Assembly (NCBI GenBank): GCA_000697335.1
Contig: JNEM01014515.1
Span: 1 to 33,372, forward strand
DNA length: 33,372 nucleotides
Direction of reading: 5' to 3'
DNA from: Conidiobolus incongruus B7586
Lineage: Eukaryota; Entomophthoromycota; Entomophthoromycetes; Entomophthorales; Conidiobolaceae
The notes below the pieces were generated by a model. It saw nothing but the letters and a program-made list of their open reading frames with translations. It was not told where the DNA came from and made no database searches. This document shows positions 9,434 to 18,504 of the stretch, one piece after another (position 1 is the first letter of the stretch; every line of letters starts with the position of its first letter). A program made the position numbers and the translations under genes.

Positions 9434-12400
9434 ACTACTTGCTAAGTCCCAGATATCAATAAAATAGCTTGATATTTTTGACAATATTTAACCTTTCCAA
9501 TAACTATTATTATATTAATTTATTTTAATTTTAAGTAATAATTGGTTAATTTAATACTTTAGTGTTACGCCTATTTTATATATTTCTCTTTAATACTCCT
9601 TACTTTAAATTGATTAATCCTTTTTAAATATACATTCAAATAATATTAATTATCAATTATATCTCAATATATGATTGATGTGAATACAGTGGCTATTAAA
9701 ATAGACAAAATATCAATTAATTTACTTCAAATTAAATATCCATTGATTTTATATATTGGTTCAAAAATTAAGTTCACCAATTTTAAATATATAATTTAAC
9801 AAAATAAATACAGCTAAAGCAAATATAATATGATGTTAATTATGAATATCTTTGTTTTTCAATAACCGAGTTAAATACTAATGTTAGTTGCTTAACCCTT
9901 TTACATAGGTTTATATTTTACCTTCAAATTTACTCCCTTAATATTGAAATGTAAAGTTGAAATGTAAAATTTCTTTCCCTGAAAAAAATTTTTAACTTAC
10001 CAAAAAAAATAGTAATCACAAGCATTTATATCAGGTTAATATGGTGAATATGGTAACAAAAACCATTTCTTTTAAATAAACAAACATTTGATAACTCTGA
10101 CTTTATATTATAGCTATTATAATATCAAGTATATATTTTTTATAATAATTTATAATCTTAATTTTGAAAATTATATTTTTTATTAATATAATTTATTTTT
10201 GCTAGTAATAATTGATGAGATTTCATATTATTAATATCTATACTTAATAATAACTTTTGCTTTTTTTCAAATAATTTTTGTCTCAGAATTTATAATATAG
10301 GCTTTGACTTTATAACCCAAGTATTTCTTTTATTCCTTGGTAATGGATTATTTACTAAAATTTATAACTTATCTATTATCATGATTTTTTTTTGATATAT
10401 GTAATCTTTTGGAACATGATTTTATATTTATTTATATATATTGATTTTAAATATTTCATAATTGTATATTTTAAGCTTAATTAATAATAATCAATTGAAA
10501 ATAATATCCAAAAATTCTCCTTTTATTCTTATAATTTTTCAGCCTAATTAATTTATTTATTGGTTAATATAGGATTTGGAAATATTTTTATAAAAAAAAT
10601 CTGAAAGATATTATTCAATTTTATATATATATATAAATATTTTATAAATAATCAATAATATAGGTTTAATCATCAAATCAAAATAGACAGACATAATTAA
10701 AATAATATTTATAATATGATATATATTAAATTAATATAAATTTATATTATCTTCATTATTTCTGTATATTTTAATTTTAATTTTAATTATAAAATAAAAT
10801 ATTTATATTATGAGTTTGATAATTAAATTTCAATTATTATTTTATATAGTAAAAATAAAGTAAATATCAAAATATCAAAATTTTTCTTAATTCTTTTACT
10901 ATGGATATTAAGGATATTTGAGATATTGTTAAATTAATTTATATTTCTTTAGTTAGTTACAAATTTAAAATTACTTGAAAAAGATAAGTTATTTATGTTA
11001 ATTTTTCAGCTTTGGGTTGATCAAAACAGTTTGCAATATTACACTTTGGAAGCCCTTTGCCACCAGTTATTACTTGAAGATTTTTGCAAATAATTGATAT
11101 AGAATATTTTGCATAATATGATATTCTAATAATTGCTCTTAATTAACTCAGGTGAAATTTGTAATTCTGTCAGTTTCAATAATTTCTTTTATTGAAATTC
11201 TCATAGAAAATTAAATAATATATATAGTGAACTTAATGAGTTATTGGTTCATTTATTATTATTCAAATTAATACTAAAACTAGAGTGAAGTAATTATGAT
11301 TCATTAAATAGCATATGATTTAATTATAGCAAGTTAATTTTTCAACCACTGGATATCAATTAAAAAGAAATCATAATAAACTAGTTTATCTGATTTTGAA
11401 AATAATTAATGCTTAAATGATAAAATTGGAACCTTTTAGTATTGTATTTGAAGGAATGTGGTTACCATATTTCTGAGTATTTATCAAAATATATAAATCT
11501 AATTTTAATCGGTATATACAATCTATTCGACTATATCTTGATTGTTTTTATGAATTATTATATTATATACAATTCATTGCTGACCGATGTTCATCTTCTG
11601 TTAAAAGTTAAAGTCATCTTTATATATAATATTTATTTAAAAACGATTCAATACAAATCACACTTCGAAATGTAAGTTGGAAATATGTCAAAAATTACTA
11701 AATATCCGATGTTTTTAAAATAATTATAACCATTTATCATTAACGTTTGACTTTTCGTTAATCTTTACATATGTTTGATTGGCTCAATAACCTTCAACTA
11801 GTTCATACATATAATCATCTACTTGGTAGATTAAATTCAATATTAATGGAAAATAGTTCAGATTAAATTAGAACTTTTGTAAGTTATATTAATCAATAGG
11901 ACACATTATATAAACTTGCTATATCATAAAACTAATATATAACATTTGAATAATATTGAATTCATTGTATATTAATGGAATGATTATTAAATCAGTTGTG
12001 TTTGATTAAATTCCAAAATATTAATATTAAATTGATTTGTTTTAATAATTTTAAGATAATGGATTTGATATTTATTGTATTGTTCATTTTTTAAAATCCC
12101 AATTAAAGTCTTAGTAGATTTAAGAATATATACTAGTTAAGGATTTTAATAATAGAAATAGAATACAATGCTATAAAATCTTTTGTGTATTTTCAAATTT
12201 AAGTCGATGGAAAATATTTCAATAATTTTCAATGCTGATTGATTGAATAATTTGAAATACTCAAACTTCAACAATATTCAATTACATTTGATCTGAATGT
12301 TTACCCAATCAATAATTAATTATTATTATTTTATTGAAATTTGAGAATGATAAAAATAGTGAAATTTAATACTTTATGTCCATTGTCCTTCGTATTACTT

Positions 12401-12658
12401 CCACCTAAAAAGTGAGATATCTTATTTTTGATTATTTGATTAAGCATCAGCTCTTATTAGTTATGGGTGCTGTGAAATTTTATTACTCTTTGTGATGTCT
12501 ATATATTAATGAGTAATATATATACTTTAGTGAACATTGGATTAAACAATCAAAAAATAGATTTAACTTATATTGAAAGCTGACAACGTCATAAAATTAC
12601 CAAATTTAATTTGATACATAAAACAGTACTAAAATTATTTGGTTATAGTTTGGCAATT
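9434..12658. other. AT-rich spacer
   Basis: A 3.2-kb gap with no supported gene. One 77-codon open frame at 11442-11675 begins with TTG and looks like chance. A GCCACCAG at about 11060 resembles the family promoter box but has neither the TGACGT nor the TATAAA partner. Confidence 0.45.
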
Positions 12659-12697
12659 GATGACGTAGATATATAAAGCCACTAGGGTGTATATAAA
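12659..12697 (+). promoter_or_regulatory. QRP4 promoter module
   Basis: GATGACGT (12659-12666), AAAGCCACT (12675-12683) and TATAAA (12692-12697) lie 67 nt before the ATG. All three boxes match the family pattern although this is the most diverged protein. Confidence 0.8.
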
Positions 12698-12763
12698 TCT
12701 ATATTTGACAGATTTTTAAAACTATAATTACTTAGTATTGATTTTGAAAAAAAATTAATAAAA

Positions 12764-13795
12764 ATGGGTTTATTTTCTTTTTTCGGTCGTCACTCTTCCC
12801 ACTCTGGTCAGCAATCACCTTCTTGGAGTCAGCAATCACCCTCTTGGAGTCAGCAATCTGGATGGGGACAACAATCTCCTATGTTTGGTCAACAGAGCCA
12901 ATGGTGCCAGAGCTGGGGGCAAGGATGTAACCGATTCTACCAGCAGCATCCTCAGCTCCAGCAGCTTCGTCAACAGATTTTAAGTCAAGCCTACCAAACT
13001 CTGAACCAAATTGAACAAATTGTTCACCAGCAAATTCAGCAACCTCAACCTCAGCAGCTCCAGCAGCAATACTGCCAACTTGACCAACAGAAGGAACATA
13101 CTGTCCAATTGGTCCAGCAATTGATTCAAAACAAGATTCAGATGCTCCGCCAAATTCAGGACCGCTGCCAGCGTCAGGAGGTCGAACAAAGTGTCCAGCG
13201 TTTGATTCAATTGGCTCAAATTAAGCAACACATTCGCCAGCTTTTGATTGAAGCTAAGAATGCTTGCAACCAGGATCACATCCGCGAAAATGCTCGTCAA
13301 ATTATTCAATTGACTCAACTCGCTCGCTTAATCCTTAACCAGATTCAGGAGAGTCAATACTCGGAAATTAACTTTAGCAATTATGGCAACTTTGGCCAGG
13401 GTCAAGGCCTTTTCTGCCAGTCCAACAGCTTTGGATTCCAAGGTTCCCAACCTCAAGGATGGAATCAATGGGGTAGCCATGGATGCGATAGCCATAACTG
13501 GAGCCAATTCAGCCCCCAAGGCTGGCAAGGCCAGGGCTGGAACAGATTCCAAGGTCTTCGTTGCCCCTTACGCAACCAGGGTTTCAATTTGAACCAATGG
13601 AGTAACCAGTCTTCACCTTGCAGCTTCAGAGGTCAGAACTGGAATCAATGTGGCAATCCTTCATCCTCTCCCTTCGGCTTCCAATCTCAAGGTTGGGGCA
13701 ATCAATATGGTGGCCAGAACTGTCCATCCCCTAATCAGGGTCAAGGTTGGAACCAATGTGGATCTCCTAGAAACTTTGGAACTTGCAACTATTAA
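12764..13795 (+). CDS. Cysteine-bearing Gln-rich family protein QRP4, long type
   Basis: Intronless 343-residue member that starts MGLFSFFGRHSS instead of MVFSS. Residues about 12-60 are low complexity with repeated PSWSQQS and GQQS. The helical core at about 63-205 aligns with QRP3, including RLIQLAQIKQHIRQLLIEAK and LARLILNQIQESQYSEINF. The tail at about 206-343 is rich in G, Q, N, W, S and P. It has 13 cysteines spread through the head, core and tail, including WCQSWGQGC near residues 48-56, YCQ, DRCQRQ, NACNQD, and a tail with NQCGNP, NQCGSP and terminal GTCNY. All intact paralogues here have none. Cys at core positions such as DRCQRQ replaces residues like Ala in QRP3. Disulfide or metal cross-linking of an assembly is a possible inference. 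Codon use is less extreme, with more CAG. Function unknown. Confidence 0.87.
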   Translation: MGLFSFFGRHSSHSGQQSPSWSQQSPSWSQQSGWGQQSPMFGQQSQWCQSWGQGCNRFYQQHPQLQQLRQQILSQAYQTLNQIEQIVHQQIQQPQPQQLQQQYCQLDQQKEHTVQLVQQLIQNKIQMLRQIQDRCQRQEVEQSVQRLIQLAQIKQHIRQLLIEAKNACNQDHIRENARQIIQLTQLARLILNQIQESQYSEINFSNYGNFGQGQGLFCQSNSFGFQGSQPQGWNQWGSHGCDSHNWSQFSPQGWQGQGWNRFQGLRCPLRNQGFNLNQWSNQSSPCSFRGQNWNQCGNPSSSPFGFQSQGWGNQYGGQNCPSPNQGQGWNQCGSPRNFGTCNY

Positions 13796-14478
13796 TTTTT
13801 ATTAATATTGACTAATAGGACTTTTTACAGATTGTTTTTTTATTATTTTTAATAAAATTATTTATCTGTTTAATTATATTTGATTTGTGATGTATTTGTA
13901 CAAATTATACACCATAACAATCCATTAATCAATAATAATTAATAGTCATTTAATTATTCTGTTTGGTATACTAATTCTTAAAAAATTAATTTTTAATTAG
14001 CCAAGGTTTTTTAAATTTGAATAATATGCTATTTTAATCATATAATATCGATTTGATATAATATAACAGTTGTAAGGAATCAGACTATTTGAAACAATAA
14101 TTTTTTTTTCAGTACTAATTATTATTTTTTTTTAATTTTGAATTAGAATTTTTAAAGCTAATATAAAGAATAATCTTGAACAATATAGAGTATTTTATAT
14201 ATCTTATCTAATAACTATATATCTAAATTCTATATTGTATTCTCATAAATTTACATATAAATTTATATGCTTTTTTTAAATAATAATTGAATAAATTGTT
14301 TATGATTTAAATTACAAGTAATTTAAGAACTTCTAATTGTAATAATATAATATTTAACCTTAATATATTATTTTATCAATTTCAAATATAAAATGATAGC
14401 AATTGAGGGTAAAATATCTGAATAATTAAATTGATAAATGCTGGAGAGTTGACATAAGTAAAGTTTAGATGTATGACC
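13796..14478. other. Convergent AT-rich spacer between QRP4 and QRP5
   Basis: About 680 bp between two convergent stop codons. It contains AATAAA just after QRP4 (near 13850) and otherwise only AT-rich sequence, so it should hold both 3' ends. Confidence 0.5.
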
Positions 14479-15414
14479 TTAGAAGCCCAAGGGAGATTGG
14501 CTACCATATTGACCCCAGTTTTGGCCCTGTTGTCCTTGGAAGCCTAAAGGAGATTGGTTACCATATTGACCCCAATTCTGACTTTGCTGTCCTTGGAAGC
14601 CGAAAGGAGACTGGCTGCCATATTGACCCCAGTTTTGGCCTTGTTGTCCTTGGAAACCGAAAGGAGATTGGTTACCATATTGACCCCAGTTTTGGCCTTG
14701 CTGTCCTTGGAAGCCTAAGGGAGATTGGCTACCATATTGACCCCAGTTCTGACCTTGTTGACCATAGGGAGATTGGCTACCCCATTGGTTCCAGCTTTGA
14801 CCTTGGAAACCTTGACCGAAGGATTGAGGCCCGAAGTTGTTGAAGATGCCAGATTGACTGAAGGAATCGAAACCAATATTGCTGTATTGGGATTCTTGGA
14901 TCTGACTGATAATTAAACGAGCAAGCTGAGTCAATTGGATGATTTGACGAGCTTGCTCACGGACATGTTCCTCATTATGGGCATTCTTAGCCTCGATGAA
15001 GATCTGACGAATATGCTGTTTAACTTGAGCCAATTGAATTAAGTGTTGAATACTTTGTTCAATTTCTTGGCGCTCGACATGGTTCTGGACTTGACGAAGA
15101 TACTCGATCTTGCTCTGAATCAATTGATGAATGAGCTGTTCAGCTTCCTCTTTTTGCTGATTAATCTGATAATATTGATGGTATAGTGCCTGGGGTTGGG
15201 GTTGTTGAATATGTTGCTGAGCAATTTGTTCAACAATATTGAGGGTCTGGTAAGCTTGGCTCAAAACTTGTTGCTTGAGCTGTTGGAGCTGAGGGTTCTG
15301 TTGGTAGGAACCTTGTTGACCGTATTGTTGGCCATAAGGGGTCTGTTGGCCAAAGAGAGGAGATTGTTGACTGTAGGAGGAGGGAGAAGATCCAAATTGA
15401 GAAGAGAATACCAT
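14479..15414 (-). CDS. Gln-rich prion-like family protein QRP5, long type
   Basis: Intronless 311-residue close relative of QRP3 on the opposite strand, with no cysteine. Residues 1-40 are a Ser/Gln/Tyr-rich head (MVFSSQFGSSPSS...). The helical core spans about 41-170, with LKQQVLSQAYQTLN, IEQSIQHLIQLAQVKQHIRQ and IIQLTQLARLIISQIQESQYS. The tail has four full 19-residue GQNWGQYG-type units and ends inside a fifth at SQSPLGF. The stop codon TAA sits exactly where QRP3 units have CAA (Gln), so the tail is probably shortened by a point change. What follows does not resemble the QRP3 end. It is still likely to be functional. The ATG lies 55-60 nt downstream of TATAAA. Function unknown. Confidence 0.86.
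   Translation of the reverse strand: MVFSSQFGSSPSSYSQQSPLFGQQTPYGQQYGQQGSYQQNPQLQQLKQQVLSQAYQTLNIVEQIAQQHIQQPQPQALYHQYYQINQQKEEAEQLIHQLIQSKIEYLRQVQNHVERQEIEQSIQHLIQLAQVKQHIRQIFIEAKNAHNEEHVREQARQIIQLTQLARLIISQIQESQYSNIGFDSFSQSGIFNNFGPQSFGQGFQGQSWNQWGSQSPYGQQGQNWGQYGSQSPLGFQGQQGQNWGQYGNQSPFGFQGQQGQNWGQYGSQSPFGFQGQQSQNWGQYGNQSPLGFQGQQGQNWGQYGSQSPLGF
14482..14754 (-). repeat. 57-bp in-frame tandem repeat in QRP5
   Basis: Four complete 57-bp units plus 45 bp of a fifth, coding for residues 221-311. The S/N and L/F order of units is the same as in QRP3, so the arrays share an origin or have been homogenised. Confidence 0.85.
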
Positions 15415-15468
15415 TTTTAATATAATAAATTAATCTAAATACTTTGAGAATATGAAGGAAAATAGTAT

Positions 15469-15494
15469 TTTATATGAATCAAATCAGTGGCTTT
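15469..15494 (-). promoter_or_regulatory. QRP5 promoter, incomplete module
   Basis: On the minus strand, AAAGCCACT (15494-15486) and TATAAA (15474-15469) are present with normal spacing to the ATG. Where GATGACGT is expected the sequence reads GGTAATTT, so the activator site seems lost or diverged. A separate ACGTCA lies about 85 nt farther upstream at 15576-15581 and could substitute for it. Confidence 0.6.
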
Positions 15495-16038
15495 GTAATA
15501 AAATTACCATAAACATTTTTTTAAATAATGAACTAAAATTTATATTAGCAATGTTAAAAAGATGTATAATTTTAATGACGTATATAAGAATTATGAAAAT
15601 TTAATGATGTTATTTTGACAATTAGTTTTAAAATTGAATTAATTAACTGTATCATAATATTGATTTAAAAATACACGATATATTAGTATATAATCATACC
15701 TGGTGAATTAAAATAACTTATCATTATATTTCAAAAATTAATTGATTAATATTTTATAATTACTTTTAAATTACAAAATATTTTTGATTAATAGTTATTC
15801 TATATTATTAAAAAATGAGTGATGAGTAAGATTATTAATTTAATAAAATGAGATTTCCTAATATTTATATTAATAAATTTAAAATAATATTTAAAAAAAA
15901 TCTAGAATTCGGAATATTTAATTTTATATTAGAGAGAAATTTTTTATATTTAAATAAAAGATTATTTTTAATTAATCATTATAAAACTGTATAATAATAA
16001 TAATGTTAAATTCACTCATCAATTTAATTAAATATTTA
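15495..16038. other. AT-rich spacer
   Basis: Apart from the displaced ACGTCA at 15576-15581, I see nothing but AT-rich sequence between QRP5 and the QRP6 pseudogene. Confidence 0.45.
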
Positions 16039-16660
16039 CTATAATATGCTTTTCTGACCGAATACGAGAGATTGGGGAAGAACAGTGAGAGTTAAGAGTT
16101 GAAAACCTACTAAGCCGTAGGATTTCAAAGATGAGATTAACGAGTTAACTTCAATATTACCAATTTAACCCTTACCACCAAAGTTAGTTTCGTGATCCTA
16201 ATTTTGATGAATTTGAACAAAGATCAATTGAGCTAGCTGAGTCAATTCTAAGATTTGCTTAGCATTGCCGCGGGTCTTGATAGGGTTTACAGTGTTCTTG
16301 ATTTGGTTCAAGAGGGTGAATATCTGGTGCTTGATCTGAGGCAATTGGACTAAATATTGAACGCTACGCTCAACTTGTTGCAGTTGAATTGAATCCTTGA
16401 TCAGGTTCAAGGTTTGGAGATTAAGTTGAACATGGCTTTAGAAGAAGTATTAGTTCTGCTGCCGTAGTTGCTTAATGAAATAAGCCTGTGGCTAAAGCAA
16501 ACAGGATTGAAGGTTTTGAGCGTACTAAATGGCAACTTGCTAAACGAGAACAATGATCTGCTGACCCTGAACTAAAATTTGTTGAGGGATTTGCTGAGCA
16601 GCTGGAATCCGGTTATTTGGTTGAGCTTTTATTGACAGAAGATCGGAGAGGAAATACCAA
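16039..16660 (-). pseudogene. QRP6, old pseudogene of the short Gln-rich family
   Basis: On the minus strand, short-type features can be followed from a degenerate start, TTG-GTA-TTT where ATG-GTC-TTC is expected, through SSPIFCQ to PQSLVFGQKSIL-stop (stop at 16041-16039), which matches the QRP8 ending PQSPVFGQATPLL. The best-kept part, 16198-16410, reads with LVQLPQIKHQIFTLLNQIKN and AKQILELTQLAQLIFVQIHQN. The reading frame is broken by several stops and frameshifts and the start codon is lost. Base divergence from the intact paralogues is spread over the whole length, so this is much older than the QRP8 and QRP9 lesions. It is not expected to make protein. Confidence 0.85.
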
Positions 16661-16723
16661 TAAGATAATTGAATATTTCGGTTGCTATATAGGTGACCTA
16701 TTATTCAAAAATCCATATTCAAA

Positions 16724-16758
16724 TTTATAAATTTCTGGTTTTGAGTTATAATGTCATC
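16724..16758 (-). promoter_or_regulatory. QRP6 promoter relic
   Basis: On the minus strand GATGACAT, then AAAACCAG, then TATAAA lie at the positions expected for the family module, with the TATAAA about 64 nt before the former start. The first two boxes each carry substitutions. The module can still be recognised because order and spacing are intact. Confidence 0.55.
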
Positions 16759-17712
16759 GATACAAATATGAGAGCGCACTGCTACAAAATTAACAGCTGG
16801 AACTAATATTTAGTTAATTATAATGCAATTCAACATACAAATTACGAATTTTCAATTTTTTTCTGTTATTAAGATTTTGATTTTTCAAATTTTTTTTAAA
16901 AAAAAATTTTGAATTTAAATAATTCAACCTATTGAGAATATTCACAGACTCAATTGAAATAGCACTTAGATAATTTGATAAACCAATAAGATATAAAATA
17001 ACATAGATTTTAATGGATGTAAGCAAATTATCCATACATCGATTGATTTGATTAATACATAATATAAAATATAGTTTTATAAATTAAATAGTTTAATTCA
17101 GTAGCAATTACCATATATTAATAGTAATATGTAATTATTTTATTGAAGCTAAATTTAATAATGAATATATTATAAAAAATCTTTTATCAAAATCAATATG
17201 CTAAATGATATCTATTTAAATTTCTATTTGGGTAAAATTGAATAATTATATTATTGACATTAATAAAAAGTTACTTTGTGAAATATATATTGATTATTCA
17301 TATTTTAGACTATTTACTACTATAGCCTTATATAATATATGAAATAATTATGATTTAAAAAAAATAATTATATTATAGAAATTAGTGTGAGTTATAAGTA
17401 ATCAAATTAAAATTTTTTAATTTTTTTTATTAATTTAAAAACTCTTTATATATATATATATATATAAATTAATTATATTAATAAATATATAAATTAATGT
17501 TACATTTTTATATTTTTGGATTTTTCTAAATTATATATATACTATTTTAAATATTAATATAATAAAATATAACAATTAATTGAAAATTTTAAGTATTATT
17601 AGAGAGTTTTAAACTATAAATATGTTTTAGTTATAATAGATTAAATGTTAATCGAATAAACGAATTAATATAAATATATTAAGTCATTTTATTATGATAA
17701 AATGTGATTAAC
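16759..17712. other. AT-rich spacer
   Basis: No supported gene. A 73-codon Asn/Leu/Lys-rich open frame on the minus strand (16814-17035) has the composition of random AT-rich DNA. A (TA)10 microsatellite lies at 17447-17466. Confidence 0.5.
17447..17466. repeat. (TA)10 microsatellite
   Basis: Perfect dinucleotide run inside an AT-rich spacer. Confidence 0.9.
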
Positions 17713-18396
17713 TTAGTAGAAGGGGGTGTATTGACCGAAAATGGGAGATTGGCCATAGACGGAGGTTTGAGAGTAGACAGAGGGGTAGGCCCAGGTGTTG
17801 GGGTTCTGACCGAAGAGACCTTGGTAACCGTAGGTGTTGAAGTTAGCACCGAAGGGATTAATACCGAAGAGACCAGTGGTGGCCCAGGTACCAAAGTTGA
17901 TTTCGCTGTATTGGTTTTGTTGGATTTGGACAAGGACTAACTTGGCGAGTTGGGCCAATTCGAGAACTTGTTTGGCATTGTCGTGGATCTGTTGGGGGTT
18001 GTGAGTGTTCTTGGATTCGTTCAAGAGTTGACGAATTTGTTGCTTGATTTGAGCCAATTGGACTAAGCGTTGGACGGATTGTTCAACTTGTTGGCGTTGG
18101 ACAGGGTTGTAGACATGGGTGAGACCTTGGGTGAGAGTCTGTAATTTGGCTTGAACTAATTGTTGGATGGCAGCTTGAGTGAGTTGCTTCTGTTGTTCAA
18201 CAACATAGACGAGTTGTTGGACTTGGTGGGGGTGGGGGTTCTGGATCTGTTGGATGGCAACTTGTTCAACAACGTTCAAGGTCTGGAAAGCTTGAGCAAT
18301 GACTTGTTGGCGGAGAGCTTGAACTTGAGGGTTGTAGGGGTAGGGTTGAGCACCGAAGGGGGTGACTTGACCGAAGATAGGAGAAGTGAAAACCAT
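17713..18396 (-). CDS. Gln-rich family protein QRP7, short type
   Basis: Intronless 227-residue protein, MVFTSPIFGQVTPFG..., without cysteine. The helical core at about 22-170 contains LRQQVIAQAFQTLN, RLVQLAQIKQQIRQLLNESK and LAKLVLVQIQQNQYSEINFG. The tail includes GYQGLFGQNPNTWAYPSVYSQ and ends GQSPIFGQYTPFY. It belongs with QRP8 and the 3' half of QRP9, sharing YNPQVQALRQQ, QGLTHVYNPVQ, THNPQQIHDN and GANFNTYGYQG, whereas QRP1 and QRP2 have PQLPQIQAIKQQ and TFNPQKIHDN. It is the only intact copy of this subtype in the window. Codon use is strongly C-biased. The start is supported by the promoter spacing and the family N-terminus. Function unknown. Confidence 0.88.
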   Translation of the reverse strand: MVFTSPIFGQVTPFGAQPYPYNPQVQALRQQVIAQAFQTLNVVEQVAIQQIQNPHPHQVQQLVYVVEQQKQLTQAAIQQLVQAKLQTLTQGLTHVYNPVQRQQVEQSVQRLVQLAQIKQQIRQLLNESKNTHNPQQIHDNAKQVLELAQLAKLVLVQIQQNQYSEINFGTWATTGLFGINPFGANFNTYGYQGLFGQNPNTWAYPSVYSQTSVYGQSPIFGQYTPFY

Positions 18397-18464
18397 TTTG
18401 AAACTAGCTTAATAATAACTAACAAGGGTTATTTGATATTTAATTTTTAAATGAGCAAATTGTT

Positions 18465-18504
18465 TTTATACAACCTACTCAAGTGGCTTTGAGTTTACGT
18501 CATC
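18465..18504 (-). promoter_or_regulatory. QRP7 promoter module
   Basis: Minus strand: GATGACGT (18504-18497), AAAGCCACT (18490-18482) and TATAAA (18470-18465), with the ATG about 68 nt further on. The gap between the first two boxes is 6 nt, the tightest spacing seen. Confidence 0.8.

Noticed and set aside
11051-11075. GCCACCAG sequence resembling the family's second promoter box
   Set aside because: It has no AAA prefix, no TGACGT at the right distance, no TATAAA and no downstream gene.
11442-11675. 77-codon frame in the QRP3-QRP4 spacer
   Set aside because: It starts with TTG, has the I/Y/L/N composition of random AT-rich DNA, and has no motif or promoter.
14469-14843. 124-codon plus-strand frame with repeated EIGYHIDPSF units
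   Set aside because: It is the antisense reading of the QRP5 57-bp repeat array; its periodicity is inherited from the real gene.
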